NCBI RefSeq assembly: GCF_003590795.1
Contig: NZ_QYUL01000001.1
Span: 2,063,001-2,127,000, forward strand
Origin: Azospirillum cavernae
GTDB taxonomy: Bacteria; Pseudomonadota; Alphaproteobacteria; Azospirillales; Azospirillaceae
DNA: 64,000 nucleotides
Direction of reading: 5' to 3'
Made by a program: the position numbers and the translations under genes. Position 1 is the stretch's first letter; each line of letters begins with the position of its first letter. The notes beneath the pieces were generated by a model, which saw only the letters and a program-made list of their open reading frames with translations, made no database searches and was not told where the DNA came from. Of the stretch, positions 63,611 to 64,000 are shown in pieces.

Positions 63611-64000
63611 ATGCCCCTCTCCACCCCCGCCGCGCGCGCGCCGATCCACACCCGCAAGGTGACGTGCGAGGGCTTCCGCCGAACGGACGGGATGTGGGAC
63701 ATCGAAGGCCACATCACCGACGTCAAAAGCTACCCTTTCCACACCGAAGAGCGCGGTCCCATGGAGCCGGGCGACCCGATCCACCAGATGTGGATGCGCT
63801 TGACCGTGGACGACCAGTTGACCGTTCACGCGGTGGAAGCGGTGACGGAACACAGCCCCTACCGCGCCTGCCCGTCGATCACCCCGCGCTTTCAGGCGCT
63901 GGTCGGTTTGCGCATCGGTCCGGGCTGGACCCGCGCGGTCAAGGATCGGCTGGGCGGCGCGCAGGGCTGCACCCATCTGGTCGAGCTTCTGGGGCCGATG
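63611..64000 (+). CDS. DUF2889 protein, 3' end outside the window
   Basis: The frame is open from ATG 63611 to the window edge (130 residues visible). The sequence IHTRKVTCEGFRRTDGMWDIEGHITDVKSYPF, MWMRLTVDDQLTVHAVEAVTE and LVGLRIGPGWTRAVKDRLGGAQGCTHLVELLGPM matches DUF2889, whose members run to about 190-210 residues. The function is unknown. The leftward open frame covering the same bases is its shadow. Confidence 0.85.
   Translation, partial: MPLSTPAARAPIHTRKVTCEGFRRTDGMWDIEGHITDVKSYPFHTEERGPMEPGDPIHQMWMRLTVDDQLTVHAVEAVTEHSPYRACPSITPRFQALVGLRIGPGWTRAVKDRLGGAQGCTHLVELLGPM

Overview
The window reads as chromosomal DNA of a GC-rich alphaproteobacterium, most likely a diazotrophic member of the Rhodospirillales (Azospirillum, Rhodospirillum or Magnetospirillum-like). 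The evidence is the conserved block of a TIGR02300-type protein, aroA, cmk and rpsA beside tRNA-Ala; the xerD, aroK and aroB cluster; a RegB/RegA redox pair; and a cowN gene beside an RcoM-like CO sensor. Genus-level placement is inference.

Bases 1 to about 25,030 are accessory DNA. They begin with the end of a CcdB-like toxin gene and an AT-richer, nuclease-like gene of unknown function bracketed by two diverged direct repeats. Next comes an apparently complete type 2 BREX (Pgl) phage-defence operon: pglW, an unrecognised 259-codon gene, pglX, pglY, pglZ, brxD and brxHI. As written, pglZ is frameshifted at a run of seven C, and the recognition part of pglX is a low-GC insert. After an IS5-family transposase remnant come two small leftward genes that share a 20-base upstream motif, an array of 22-bp direct repeats, a small gene, a xis-like gene and a tyrosine integrase. 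The accessory block ends at tRNA-Ala(GGC), a typical island boundary; the other end lies outside the window.

Bases 25,030 to 64,000 are core-like. First are the zinc-ribbon protein, aroA, cmk and rpsA (shikimate pathway, CDP synthesis, ribosomal protein S1). A signalling and transport block follows: an HD-GYP protein with a degenerate receiver, a VUT transporter, a CheY-like receiver and a LysE exporter. Then come two MoeA-type molybdenum cofactor genes, a receiver-GGDEF cyclase and a large hybrid histidine kinase. cowN and an RcoM-like regulator form a probable CO-responsive nitrogenase-protection pair. These are followed by trmJ, lpxD, a two-gene ABC-2 exporter, regB-regA, a DUF2892 protein, a secreted RTX metallopeptidase, a Crp/Fnr regulator, a MAPEG protein, accA, a methyltransferase and malate synthase.

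A 230-bp foldback, MITE-like repeat separates malate synthase from xerD. The right end holds a secreted protein with a small membrane partner gene, aroK-aroB (with aroA giving three shikimate-pathway genes in the window), a secreted SRPBCC protein, a CBS-pair protein and the beginning of a DUF2889 gene cut by the window edge.
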